Numbered from the stretch's first letter, positions 20,611 through 31,178 are shown. The stretch: 64,000 nt of DNA from Montifringilla adamsi (GCA_017590115.1 JAGGNK010006515.1:638646-702645), one strand, 5' to 3'. Numbers and translations are program-made. Notes: generated by a model not told the origin, from the sequence alone.

Positions 20611-22489
20611 AGAGACTGGAGCTGTCCCTCCTTGTGAGGTAGCACAACAACCTAAAACCACTCTCAGTGGGGAGCAGCATTTGCCAGCACAAGGGGGGTT
20701 TGATGGGTGAGGATTTATCCCTCTCCACCTCTTTTCCCTGTTGGCATGCTCAAAGCCTGGCTTATGGGGTCGGAGGATTCACCAGCTGAACTTAACCCCT
20801 AGTGCTTTTCAAACCTTCTCTCTCCCTTGGTTTGCTCTTCACCAGCAGGAAAAATATTTGCAGAAGGGCAATGGGTAACGGATGGATTCCTTGGGCTGTG
20901 ACACAGGCCATGCTCCCTGGGGATGGCTCCCAGGGCCACCAGAGCCAGGGACACGAGTCCCACCATCACTCCAGGCTCCTCGCTGGGTGTTGGAGGACAT
21001 GGACTGAAATTCCTGATATTTAGGGGCTTTTGACTCAGCTATTTTTGGAAACATAGCTATGGATTGGCACCCTGCCTAATCACCGCTCCTGGAGCATCAG
21101 GACTTTGATTTGTTTGGAGAATTTGAGTTTTTCCCTCTCCTGTGCCCAGTTTTTCCTTGCAGAGCCCCATGCCACTCTCGGAGCTGGCGGCAGTGCCGGT
21201 TTTCCAGCAGGAAGCTCAGGGTAATCCCCCCCTCCTTGCTTTATCCAAACAAACCTGGTGTGCCACATTCCTCCTGTCTGCTGCTCCAGGGGAGAGGCAG
21301 TCCCAGGAAAGCCAGAGTGTGAGGGGAAGAGAAGCAGAATAGGAGAGAGGGGAAAAGCTGGAGGATCTTCTGTTTGGGGAAGAGCTGGTGTTGTGGGGCA
21401 GGTCCTGGGATATCAGTCCTGCTGCTCCCTTGGGTGACAGAGTGCAAATGCTTCAGTGAAGCTCTTGGGAATTCCCTTTGGGGTTCAGCATTATTTCATA
21501 TTATTCTATTTAATTTATTTTAATTTGCAGAATGCTCAAGCTGAGCCGTGAAGCCCCAGGAATCAGCTTCCCCTTGGGGCACTATCCTGGTCCTCCCTTA
21601 GTGCAGGAGCAGTGTTTAAAATCCCAGAATTTTCAATATAAGTGTGTTTGGGTTCATTCTCTTCAGTTCCCAGCTTTTAAAGAGGCAGTTTAGAAAGTTC
21701 ATTTTCCCCTCCTTTAGCAGAGCTTGTCACCCACAACACAAGATCAGAAGATGTTAAGACACAGGTAGCAAAGCAGAGTTTTCAATTAAAGGCCTCAGTG
21801 CTCTGCTCTCAGCTCTGCTCCCCCTCTCCCTCATCCCACAGGATGCTCTGATGTGGCATTTGGGATTTCTCAGCTCTCCATGGTTTATCCTCGCCATCCT
21901 TACCTTGAGTGCCACCATCCTGCTGCCTTTGAAATCCCTGGGATGCAGGGGAAGGGAGTGGGATTTGAGGTGATTAAATAGCAGGGAGCTGCTGAACCCA
22001 GATGTCAGCCAGTGGGAAGATGACCAGGCTGGGCCATCTCCCGTCATTGGATCCTCCCTGGATCCCACATCCCGGGGCTGACGATCCCACACCCCTTCCA
22101 TCCCTCCCTCCCTCGGGAGGAAGGGCAGGTGTCAGGGTGCCTGTCAGGGCAGGGTTTGCCCTTCAGCCTCCGTAAACCCTCCGATGCCTGTTTACGCTTC
22201 CCTCTCCCGGCTCTCCTGCTGATTTATGGGATGTGCAGTGCCGCAGCTGCGGGGACGAGGAGATGAGAGCCAGGAACCCTGCCAGCTTCCTCCGAGAACT
22301 CCTCTCCAGTCACAAACCTGGGATGGAGGAAAACCTGCCCTGATCCCTGCAAACACCCCGGTGATGCTCTCCAAAAGGAGGTGCTGCCTCTTCATTGCTT
22401 TTTCCCCTAGTTTTGGGGGTTTTTTTGGGATGCTGTTGGATTATAACCTTTCCTGACCCAGAGATGGAGCAACTGAGAGGTGTTTTAAA
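20611..22489. other. Unique sequence, no gene seen
   Basis: No recognisable repeats or exons. Includes a C-rich inverted stretch around 22098-22130 (CCCTCCCTCCCTCGGGAGG). Confidence 0.5.
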
Positions 22490-22911
22490 AACTTTCATTC
22501 CATTTTCAGTCTCATGAGACAATACAGATGTTATAATTCACGCCATCACAATCAGAAGCCAACTATTTCCTAATTACAACACATTATAAGTGTTTCTTGG
22601 CCTATCAGCTTTTTGCCACACCACTCTGTAAATGCCTTAAAGCCAGTAATCAAAAATTACCCCTCGTGGGTCCCACTACAATGCATCTTTCATGGTTCTA
22701 TTTCTGCAAAGTATCCAGTCTTATTTGCAAAGCCATCCTTTGAAACTTGTTTTTAGTCCTGTTTCTCTCTCAACAATATCTGTCCATTCCATGGCATTTC
22801 TAACTCAGCATTTCTTATCTCAAGGTTTACATACAGGTATGTGGGCCTTCTGCAGTCTTTTGAGAGTTTTGAGAGTTTTGAGAGTTTTGAGACTATAAAT
22901 CTATTTCTCAC
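22490..22911. mobile_element. Possible LTR or other transposon remnant
   Basis: Repeat-like AT-rich DNA whose texture differs from both flanks (GATGTTATAATTCACGCC, CACATTATAAGTGTTTCTTG, GCCACACCACTCTGTAAATG). It ends in the 9-bp tandem repeat at 22858-22892 and then changes abruptly to CpG-rich sequence. It sits in the same cluster as two LTRs. No terminal inverted repeat or target duplication could be matched, so the assignment is tentative. Confidence 0.3.
22858..22892. repeat. 9-bp tandem repeat (TTTTGAGAG)
   Basis: Almost four perfect units. On both strands the 9-base unit gives three-residue peptide repeats (for example SFE), but there is no gene context. Confidence 0.95.
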
Positions 22912-23130
22912 GGGATGCTGGTGTTTTTGGGGACGCTGGCCGGTGGATGCCGCTGGCTCGGAGGTCTGTGAGCACACTCAGCTGCCGGCAGCTCTCCCAG
23001 AGCCCGTTCTCCATCGCGGTCACGCCCGGCTGGGGATCACAGAAGGAGCAGGGATTACAGGGATAGGCGGGGCCTGCCAAAGCGTGGCTCTGATCAGCGA
23101 TTAGGCCCGCACAAATTGCTCCCGATGGAG
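22912..23130. promoter_or_regulatory. CpG-rich patch with a GC box
   Basis: By eye about 16 CpG dinucleotides occur in about 215 bases, whereas the flanks are CpG-poor. GGCGGGGCC near 23068 matches a GC box (Sp/KLF site). It also contains GATCAGCGATTAGGCCCGCA. It is too short to be called a CpG island with confidence, and it lies between LTR-like segments. Confidence 0.3.
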
Positions 23131-23284
23131 ATGTCCCTTGCCCTGGCCCCGCTGCTGGGAATGGGGGGCAGGATGGATCCAGGGGGTGCCTCCCCATGAT
23201 GATCCCAGCACAGGTGGGCTGTCACCAGGGCGGGTTCACAAGGAGATGGAGACCACCCCTCTCTCTTTCTCCAGCAGGAAAACG

Positions 23285-23750
23285 GGCTGGGGTGTTATTG
23301 ATGCAGGATGACCCCCAGGCAGGGAATAACGTGCAGGGACTCCATGATTCAGAAGGCTGAACAAATGCTTTATTAAGCATATATATATATGCTTTACATA
23401 TACTTATGTAAGTATAATATATTATATTATACTACATACTGTACTAATACTCTATACTATACTAAACCTAAAAAAAACCCCGTGACCCTTTCCAGTCATG
23501 ACACAGCTTTGACCCAATTGGTCAATCAATCAAAACAATCACCAGAGTCCAATTAACAAATCCCTTCTTCAGCAAACAATCTCCATAACACGTTCCACAT
23601 GTGCCAAGCAACAGGAGCAGCAAGTAGAGACAAGAATTGCTGTCTCTTCTTTCTCTGAGCTTTCTCCCTGCCTTCCCCAGGAGAAATCCTGGGAAGGTTG
23701 TGCCTGCCTCTCTGTGAAGATTGCTGTGGCCACAGGGTGTCTCTCACAGG
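23285..23750 (-). mobile_element. Probable solo LTR of an endogenous retrovirus, reverse strand
   Basis: On the minus strand there is an AATAAA signal (complement of the TTTATT at 23370-23375) next to a TA-rich stretch. The plus strand holds CCCAATTGGTCAATCAATCA and AATCACCAGAGTCCAATTAA upstream of the signal, a CCAAT-like promoter region in reverse. The likely right edge is TGTCTCTCACA near 23748, which would give a minus-strand start TGTGAGAGACA. The left edge is uncertain and no target duplication was matched. No internal retroviral genes are visible. Confidence 0.5.
23375..23394. repeat. 20-bp perfect TA-rich palindrome
   Basis: Two AAGC/GCTT arms around an alternating AT core. It lies in the R/U5 side of the reverse-strand LTR, beside its polyadenylation signal, and is followed by about 70 bases of irregular TA-rich sequence. 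Confidence 0.9.
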
Positions 23751-23821
23751 GCCCTGAACTCAGCTCTTTTCATTATGCAGATGAGGCAGGAGGATGGCAA
23801 TAATGGCTTTTAGTGGAGACC

Positions 23822-24277
23822 CACAAATGATGCCTTAAGTTTTAGCTTTTGTATTTTCCAGGTTCTCTACTGCATTGGCACAGAACTCTGGACTTCGTGT
23901 CAGCAAGTTCTCCTCACAGTTCAGTCACACAAAGCAATCCCTTTCCAGCCCCAGAACCAAGGACAAAACATTCCTTTTCCAGAAATGCTGTAAAACCGCC
24001 GCAGATTTGGGCCCAAAAAGTGTAAAAACAGCAAATTGAGGAGAGCAATCTGGGAGGATGGGACTGCAGAACCTGGAGCTGTAATTGAACAATTAACCCC
24101 AGCATGGAAATGGGCCAAAACTTATAAAAGTGAAAACTCACAACTTGGGGTCCATCTTGGGTGTAACCTTGGCCAGGCTCTCGTACAGCCCAAGGTGTAT
24201 CTGTTTAATAAATCCCTAATTTATTCCTTAACTCTGCCTAGTCTCTGCTCCAGGGAGCCTCTTAAGCATCACACAGA
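23822..24277 (+). mobile_element. Solo LTR of an endogenous retrovirus, forward, with 6-bp target duplication
   Basis: LTR at 23828-24271 (444 bp). The termini are inverted repeats: TGATGCCTTAAG at the left, CTTAAGCATCA at the right, one base apart from perfect. Flanks CACAAA (23822-23827) and CACAGA (24272-24277) form a 6-bp target duplication with one mismatch. Inside are a TATA box (TTATAAAAG, 24122-24130) and AATAAA (24207-24212) about 85 bases later, followed by a TTCCTTAACTCTGCC U5-like stretch. A 6-bp duplication fits class II (ERVK-like) elements. No primer-binding site or internal genes follow, so it is a solo LTR left by LTR-LTR recombination. Confidence 0.85.
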
Positions 24278-24867
24278 GCACGACAAAACGAATCCCAAAA
24301 AATCCAACGGTCCCTGAGATTGTCCCCATTCCATTTTATCAGAAATACCCATCAAGCACCCCCTAAATGTTCCTGCATGCTGAAACAGCCAAGTAAGGAA
24401 CCTTGTTTTGAAGGAAATGCTTTTGGTTTTCCTCTAATTTGTTAAGTCTTCTCCTGTTTGTGACCTTCTTCATCAGATTAATGATTTGCTTTCCCATAGG
24501 AACTGCAAACTGTGTGGCAAAATCTCTACTTTGGGCAGTGGATAAATTAAATATATAAGTTATTTGAATGTGCAATGGGTTATACTGAAGTAAAAAATTT
24601 ATAAAAACAAATTTTTAAGGGTTTATTTGGTTTTGCTATTTTTGTTAATTTGGTGGCATAGGGTTTTTTTGGGGGGAGGATTTAAACTTTTACTGAGGGT
24701 GCAATCTTTTTTCTGGCATCTAAACTGTAATGTAAAACACTCATTTTCCCTCCTTTCCAGTGCTGAAGGTCTTTATTCATCCAGGGTGAGAGACTCAGCT
24801 CCTCACCCAATTTCCTGACACTTCCTCATGCTCTTCTCCAGTTCTTTTGTAGAAGAATTGAGATTGA
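24278..24867. other. AT-rich unique sequence
   Basis: No repeat family recognised. AT content is highest at 24540-24680 (AAATTAAATATATAAG, AAAATTTATAAAAAC). Confidence 0.5.
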
Positions 24868-25160
24868 GTTTTGTGGTGGGTTTTTTGTTTTTGTTTTTTG
24901 TTTTGGTTTGGTTTTTTGGTTTGGTTTGGTTTTGGTTTTGGTTTTTTGGGGGGTTTTTTTGGTGTGTTTTTGGTTTTTTTTTTTTTTTTTGGGTTTTCTG
25001 GTTTGTTTTTTTTTTGTTTGTTTTTGTTTTTTGTTTTTTGTTTTTTTTTGGTTGGTTGGTTTTCTGTTTGGTTTTATTTGGTCTGGGTTTTTTTTCATTT
25101 TGGGGGGGATTGGGTCTTTTTGATTTTTTTTTTTGGTTGGTTGGTTTATTCTTGTTGTTG
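24868..25160 (+). repeat. Extreme G+T-only low-complexity tract
   Basis: The first 130 bases (24868-24997) contain not one A or C, and the next 65 (24999-25063) again none. Across about 293 bases only about ten A or C residues occur. The texture is irregular mixtures of GGTTT, GTTTT and T runs, not a single unit. On the minus strand it reads as lysine, asparagine and proline low-complexity sequence, which is not a protein. Confidence 0.97.
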
Positions 25161-25559
25161 TTCTGAGTGGAAAATCACTTTTGCCCGAAGATCAGGTGGA
25201 TGTTTCAAGCAAGGACCACTCTGCTGATGTCCATGGGGATGGTTCATCTCCTCCAGCAGGGAATTGTGATGGTGTTGGTGAGAAGGGGTTTGGTTTCACC
25301 TGAAACCACCCGGTGAAATGTGCTGGAATTGGGGTGTGGGGTTTATAGGGCAGTTTTGGTGAGGGGCTTGATGCAGGCAGGGCAGCAGTGTATGGATTTC
25401 TCATCCCTGAATGCCTGCAGCCTGTTAATTTTTGGGGAAGAAGAAAAGAGAGGAGAATTGGATGAAGCAAACTGCTGCGACCCTGAGCCTGGGGAGTCGT
25501 GTCCTGTCTCTCCCTGTGGTGCCACGAGGCAGCCACAGCTCATCCATCACTCTGAGGGA
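25161..25559. other. Unique sequence, no gene seen
   Basis: Ordinary DNA between the G+T tract and a motif-rich AT segment. Open frames on both strands are unsupported. Confidence 0.5.
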
Positions 25560-25760
25560 TGTGTCCAAACCTTCTAATTAAGGAATGTAACCTGGGGTAG
25601 GGAGCTTAAACTGCTTCTGACCTGTATTTTTTTAATTAAGGCATTTTTTAATACAGCCCTTGCTCGGGGTCATCTGATAATACTCATCTGGACGTAATGC
25701 AGCCTAACCTTGTTAACCCTCAATTGTTCCTGCTGCACTTTAAAGTCCTAAGTCCTAAGG
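25560..25760. promoter_or_regulatory. Candidate conserved non-coding element
   Basis: Repeat-free segment with the 9-mer TAATTAAGG twice (about 25576 and 25634), CATCTGATAATACTCATCTG (E-box and GATA-like cores) and TCAATTGTTCC (SOX-like). A small tandem GTCCTAA duplication lies at its right edge (25745-25758). The motif arrangement resembles a developmental enhancer. Only cross-species alignment could establish that. Confidence 0.32.
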
Positions 25761-25793
25761 AAAACCATCCCAAAAATTCAACACCAGGCAGCC

Positions 25794-25930
25794 ACAGAAT
25801 CCCAGAGTGGTTTGGGATGGAAGGGACCTAAAGATTGTCTCATTCCACCCCTGCCATGGACAGGGACACCTTCCCCTAGAGCAGGTTGTTGCAAGCCCTG
25901 GCCAAGCTGGCCTTGAAGTATCTCCAGACT
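25794..25930 (-). mobile_element. CR1 LINE 3' end, reverse strand
   Basis: The plus strand opens with the reversed tail ACAGAATCCCAGAGTGG, then TTTGGGATGGAAGGGACCTA, CACCCCTGCCATGGACAGGG and GCAGGTTGTTGCAAGCCCTG, ending near TTGAAGTATCTCCAG. Confidence 0.9.
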
Positions 25931-27135
25931 CTCCTTGGGATCACTGTTTCCATTGTTTTGGGACCATTGATTCCCCTTGGATCTTGTTTGTGACAAAGGG
26001 CTCTGTGGAGGAGATCCTTGTTCCCCTCAGCAGATGGAACAACTGCTGAACTCAGGGGATTGAGGGGAGAAAACCAAGCCCTGTGCAGCTTGACAGGAAC
26101 ATCTTGTGTGGGTTTTTGCTCAGCCTGCAGTGTCCTGCACGCAGCAATGCTGCACAGGGAGAACTGCTAATTCAGTGTTTTCACACAGGGGAAACAGCAT
26201 CCTAAGTGCATTCCTTCCCTCAGCCCAGAAGCCAGATCCATGAAAAGCACGTGCAATGTGCCCTGTCAGGCTTGGCTCTTTCATCTGCCATCGTTAAAAT
26301 ATTTTCACTGAGGGGAAGAAAAATTGCTGGGTGCTTTTGTTTGTGTCCTTTATTCTGGGTAAAGGTCTTCCCTAGGTGGGAAAGGTGCTCTGCAGAGGGG
26401 CCCTTGGAATGGTTTGGACTGGGACTCCCTGGGGTGGAGCCATCCTGGAGCCAGTGACAATAAACACACAGACAGAGATTTTTCCTTGCTTACCTATTCT
26501 GTACAGCAGGAGAGTCAGGCAGAGAAAAAACTCCCTGCTCACCTCAAATACAATGAAAAGAAACTGAGGAATGGGAAGAGCAAAAATTTGAGAAAGAGGC
26601 TCCACCCCCGCCCCCAATAATTCCCACCAGTTCTCCCAAGCCCAGTGTTTCAAACACTCAGGGCTCAATTTACCACCTCCTTGGTGGGGGGAGTGTTTAC
26701 GACACATTCCCTGCATTCCTTTTCCAGAAATGCTGTAAAATTGGGCTGTTGGTTTTTTTTTTTTTTTTTTTTTTTCTTTTCCTTGTATGTGATGCAGAGA
26801 GTGACTCGCATCTGGAAAATTCACCTTGCACTGAGCAACTTCCCAAGCTGCTCTTCCCAGAGGAAGACAAAGGGGACATCAAAGGTGACCCTGGGTGTGC
26901 TGCCCCACAAGAGGGGTGTGTGCAAATGTACTTTTGTCTATTTGGGGTGAGTTTGAGTCATGATAACAACAGAAATGGGGAGGGATGGGCTGAGATGGGG
27001 GACTTACGTGTTCTAGAGGAGGAGAACTGAGGAAATCCACACCAGGTTGTGCCCAAGGGTGTCTTTTCCATGACCATGGTGGTCTGTGCTCAGCGTGGCA
27101 GGAGTGGGAAGGAAAAACTCCATGCTGAGGTGTCC
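25931..27135. other. Unique sequence with 23-nt poly(T)
   Basis: T run at 26753-26775. Just before it, 26714-26740 is identical over 27 bases to 23969-23995 inside the solo LTR, but neighbouring bases do not match. No gene is supported. Confidence 0.5.
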
Positions 27136-27268
27136 TCAAGCCATCCCTGGAAGTGTTCCAGGCCAGGCTGGATGGGGCTTGGAGCTGCCTGGTGTGGTGG
27201 AAGGTGTCCCTGAGCTTCAAGGGTTCCCCCAACCCAAACCTTTCTGGGATTCTGGGATTGTGTGACCC
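27136..27268 (+). mobile_element. CR1 LINE 3' end, forward
   Basis: Runs from AAGCCATCCCTGGAAGTGTT through GGCCAGGCTGGATGGGGCTT and CCCCCAACCCAAACCTTTCT to a tail with GGGATTCTGGGATTGTGTGA. It lacks the CTGCCCATGGCAGG segment (deleted between GTGTCCCTG and AGCTTCAAGG). Confidence 0.9.
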
Positions 27269-28534
27269 GAGCAGGAGGAGGCCCAGCCAGGCACTGAGGT
27301 CAGGAAAAGGGCATCAGACTGCTGCTCTCCAAAGACAAGAAGGGTTTAACCATCGGAAGAGGGGTCTCCAAAGGACCCTGTGCCTTTTTCTCAGCTCGGC
27401 CCTGAGTTTATGTCCATCCTGCAGTGGCAGATTCCTCCTCAGCCCTGGCTTGTTGGGCTTGGTGGAGGAATTTCCACCACGACCCAGGAGGCCAGGCTGG
27501 GTGTTTGTGAGGATTCCTTCCTGCTTGCAAAGCTTCTCCTTCAATCTGTGTCTCTTGCCACAAGCTGGGAGCTGAGCCCAGAGGGTGAAATTCCATATGA
27601 TTCACCCATGAATTCCACCTTCATTCCTGTAATCTGCCTGATTGCAGAGTCTTAATTGGCTCAGGAAGGGGAATCTCTCCTTTTCCAAATCTAAGGCAGC
27701 AGCCCCAGCTTCCCACCAAAGCTGCAGCACAACTCCTGCTCTTCCCAAGTGGTGTGGAGCTGCTGCTGTCTCTCCTGATGATATATGAGGGTGTCAGGAC
27801 TGGTTATGTCACGTCAGGGGATGCAGGGGGATAAGAAGAGCTAATGGGATGAGGCAGGAGTCGTTTGGGAGTGGAAGAGGGAAAAAGGCTCTCCGTGCAC
27901 CAGAGCACACATCTGTTCTGTGGCATAATTCCAATTAACTTGGGGGAATTCACTGCATCTCGTGTGTCTTCTGTGGTGACACACAGCACAGAAATGAAGG
28001 CTTGGAAAGCTCTTATGAAAGCTCAGCAGCCACAGTGGGTTTAAATTGCTTTTTTTTTTTTTTTTTTAATCTAAAAAAAAAAAAGAGAGAGAGAGGAATT
28101 CTGATGGCAATTTCCCACTCTTGACTGATTCTACATAATTTGTGTTTGCACTGATTGCAGTTCTATAAACAGGAACTCCAGGGCTCTGTATCTCTCTACC
28201 AAGGGAGGAGAGGTTTAGCTTTTCACTTTTCTCCTGGATGAAATGTGAATTGCTGGTGTTTCATCCCTAGGGATGCAAGAGGGAGGTTATTCCCAGGGTG
28301 AGGAAATCTGGCTGCTGTTGGCCTCCAGCCTGGTCCAGGTGACAGCCCACACTGGCAGCATCTTCCTCTCCAGGACAAAGGGGGATGCAAAAATGATCTG
28401 GGGGATCTGTGCTAGGAATTTGGGGTCTTCTAGGGATAAGAAGAACCTGTGCAGTCCTAAAACCCCCAAGAAAAGATCCCTTTGTGTGGGAATCAGAAAA
28501 CCAGAAACTTCTATAGACACTGAAGAGTTTAATC
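27269..28534. other. Unique sequence with a poly(T)/poly(A) inverted repeat
   Basis: A T18 run (28050-28067) and A12 run (28073-28084), five bases apart, form an inverted repeat followed by (GA)n. Otherwise unique DNA with no exon seen. Confidence 0.5.
28050..28096. repeat. Poly(T)-poly(A) inverted repeat plus (GA)n
   Basis: T18, AATCT, A12, then a purine run of about six GA units. The 12-bp arms with a short loop can form an A:T hairpin. Confidence 0.93.
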
Positions 28535-28981
28535 TGTAGCCTTAGAAAAAGCTTGAATTGATGTAAAAATACAATATATGAACATCAAGCAAAAAAACCA
28601 TAAACTTATGTTTTTATAGCTGTAAGTAAAAATGTACCTTAAGTAAGTAAAAACTGTATTGATAAGATAGTGAAGATTTTATAATATGAGTGTAGTTATA
28701 TAAAATAAACGAAGAGTTTAAAAGTTATAATAGAAGCATATGTGTGTACATGTGACAGAAACCCATGAGATTAAACAAAATTAAGTATAAGTGATAGGTT
28801 AGAAAAGCAAAATAAACCTTGTAGCGACTATCTATAGAGTTAGGAAGTAATGTATTGCCTTGCAGCAATGAAAGTTATAACTACCTTAAACTATAGCCAA
28901 CTAATTACCCCTTTACAATCTCACAACCTCTGAAACGGATGTTTGTCTGAGCAATAAATCATTCTTCACCCAACAATAATC
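28529..28981 (+). mobile_element. Probable solo LTR, AT-rich, forward, with near-perfect target duplication
   Basis: The body at 28535-28975 (441 bp) starts TGTAGCCTTAG and ends CACCCAACA (TGT...ACA termini). Flanks TTAATC (28529-28534) and ATAATC (28976-28981) match at 5 of 6 bases. AATAAA is present at 28953-28958, about 17 bases before the end, and a TATATAAAAT box lies near 28695. AT content is clearly higher than in either flank. No internal retroviral sequence adjoins it. The orientation follows from AATAAA near the right end. Confidence 0.62.
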
Positions 28982-31149
28982 CCATTCCTTAATTGCAAAG
29001 CAGTGATAATGATCCCTTTGGGTGCTGGTGGTGTCCAAGGTCTACCTCAGGTGGCCCAAGAGAGGCTCAGCAGCAGCACAAGGGGCACCTCAGGTGTGGG
29101 GGGCAGGTGCTTTGGGAGCTCTGACGAGAACCCTGGTGAGGGCTCCTTCTGCCACCAAATAAAACTTTGGTGCTCCCCAGCCCTGAAGCCCTGCTGCTGA
29201 GGAGGAGCCTGGTGGAGGTGGGTACAGGTGGAAGGGTCAGAGGCACACAGCTGGAGACTGGGAATGTTGGATTTGCTCAGTCTGCAGAAGGGAACAGGGG
29301 TTTTGTGAAGTGAAGGCAGCTGTGGGTCTGTCCTTCCCCACTGGGTGCAGCCAGTGAAGCTGGAAGGAGTCAGGGAGGAGGCACAACCTCCTCCATCTGC
29401 TCCCAGAAGTATTTTCTTCTGCTTTATTTTTGAAGGTATTTCACCATTTCTCTATCATTTTCATTTTGCCTCTCCCCTGTTCCCACCACCCCAAATGTCA
29501 CTGCTGCTGCTCTGAATGCAGCTGAGCAACTCTGCCTGTGGGAAGAAGCACTCCAGGAGAGTCTCCTGTCTCCAGCCCCCTGGTTTTAGACTTATTTTAC
29601 TCTTATCTGTCACACATGTGCATGCCAGAGCCCAGAAGAGGGATAACTGTTGGATTCTGTGTTCCCTTTGTGGTCCAGCAGCCTGTGCAAGGCCATCTCC
29701 ATCATCACCAGGGAGCAGCTCCCTGTCATCTGAGGAGGTGTCTGGGGATGTATCAAGAGAGGCATTTTTGGGTTTCCCAGGTTGTGTTTCTGAGGGTCAA
29801 CCTGACAAATGTGAAGAGCCTTCCACCCTCAGCTTTTGGCCAGCTGCTTTCTCCCTCCCACAGAGGAGAGTTTGGGGCTGGAATCTGGGTTTTGAGGCCA
29901 AAGGCAGTGGCTCCAGACAGTCCCTTCTTAGTTTTTGAATGGGTTATCTCTTCTGGCTGGTTTTATCAAGCTCTCAGGCTGCCCAGCCCAGAGTTTGATC
30001 CTTGGGCAGGTTGTGTTTGGCTCTGATCCTTTTCTTTCCTAATCCCTGCATTTCCTGGCTGGTGGCTTTGGTAGCTGTTTCTTGCCATCCTGGCTCCCAG
30101 GGTTTGGGCTGGGGAAGGCAGCTGGAAGCAATCTAACAATGCAATGTCTTTAAAAAAAAAAAAAAGAAAGTTGGAGATTTCCCTTTTTTATCATCCTTGC
30201 CCTAATCCTGCTCTCCCTGTTTATCTAGTGCTGGCTTCAGCACTTGTCAGCCCCTGATTTAACTCACTAACCTGGCAAAAAAGGGAGCCAACAATAACAC
30301 CAAATGATTTTATTTCTTTCATTCCTTTTTCCTGCTGTGTCTGAGTTAAAACAGCTCTGTGGGGCTGCATGAGGAGCCCAGCTCTGGAGTTTGCTGCTGC
30401 TGGTGATAAAAGTCCTGCTGGCTTCCCAAGGGAGTGAGTCCTTAGGCTCTCCCAAATTTGCAAATATTGCCCGGCCTGAGTCCTGGTCCCTTTGCCAAAT
30501 AGGAGCTTTGGTGGGGAAAATCATTCTGGGTCCATGGTGGCCCCTGTTGCTGTCCCTTGCTCTGCTCCCTCCCTTCCCATGGCACCCACTCCTGTGCTCC
30601 TGGTTTTTGGGGATGAAGGAGTGAGGAGCCCACCTGCTCTGGAAGCAGGTTTAGCTTTGGGGTGCTTGTGACGTGCAGGTGAGGGATTTGTGTGGTGCTC
30701 AGCTTCACAAAAATGCAAGTTCTTCCCCAGCATCCTCTAGGAACGCCTCTAGCTTCACCTCCAGCTCATCTGGAAAGAGATTCTATCTATTTATTTAATT
30801 ACAGCTCACTTTTTTGGGTGGTGCAGCTCATTTTGCCCTGTGGAAAAATATCCCTAAGCCTTGCATCCAGTTCTCAGAATGTAGGCATGTCTCCAGGGTG
30901 CTGTGCTTTCCTTTGGGATCAGGGAGTTCATCCCACTGCTCTGGCTCTTCTCCCCTTTGTCCTGCGTGGTCAGAGGGTTGGAATGAGGAGGGTTGTGTTC
31001 ACTAAACTGGGAAAGGTGGATTTGCTGTGCTTCTGGTCTCTGTTGGGCGGTTTTTCCAGGGAAAAGGTGTCCCCAAAAGAACAGGGCTGGATGGTGCAGC
31101 TCCCATTAATCTAGGGAAAGGGTGGCTCAGCTGGAGGCAGGTGGAGCCC
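28982..31149. other. Unique sequence, no gene seen
   Basis: Repeat-poor. A 14-nt A run lies at 30152-30165. The two overlapping plus-strand frames at 29516-30026 use different frames of the same DNA and neither has a family signature. Confidence 0.5.
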
Positions 31150-31178
31150 AGCAGGAAAAGGCCCTGCTCCCCATGTGG

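Noticed and set aside
24868..25160. Interstitial telomere or ciliate-like telomere repeat
   Set aside because: There is no regular TTAGGG or TTTTGGGG period. The pattern is irregular.
29150..29185. AATAAA followed by U5-like sequence as a gene or LTR end
   Set aside because: No TATA box, terminal repeats or coding sequence nearby. Single AATAAA motifs are common by chance.
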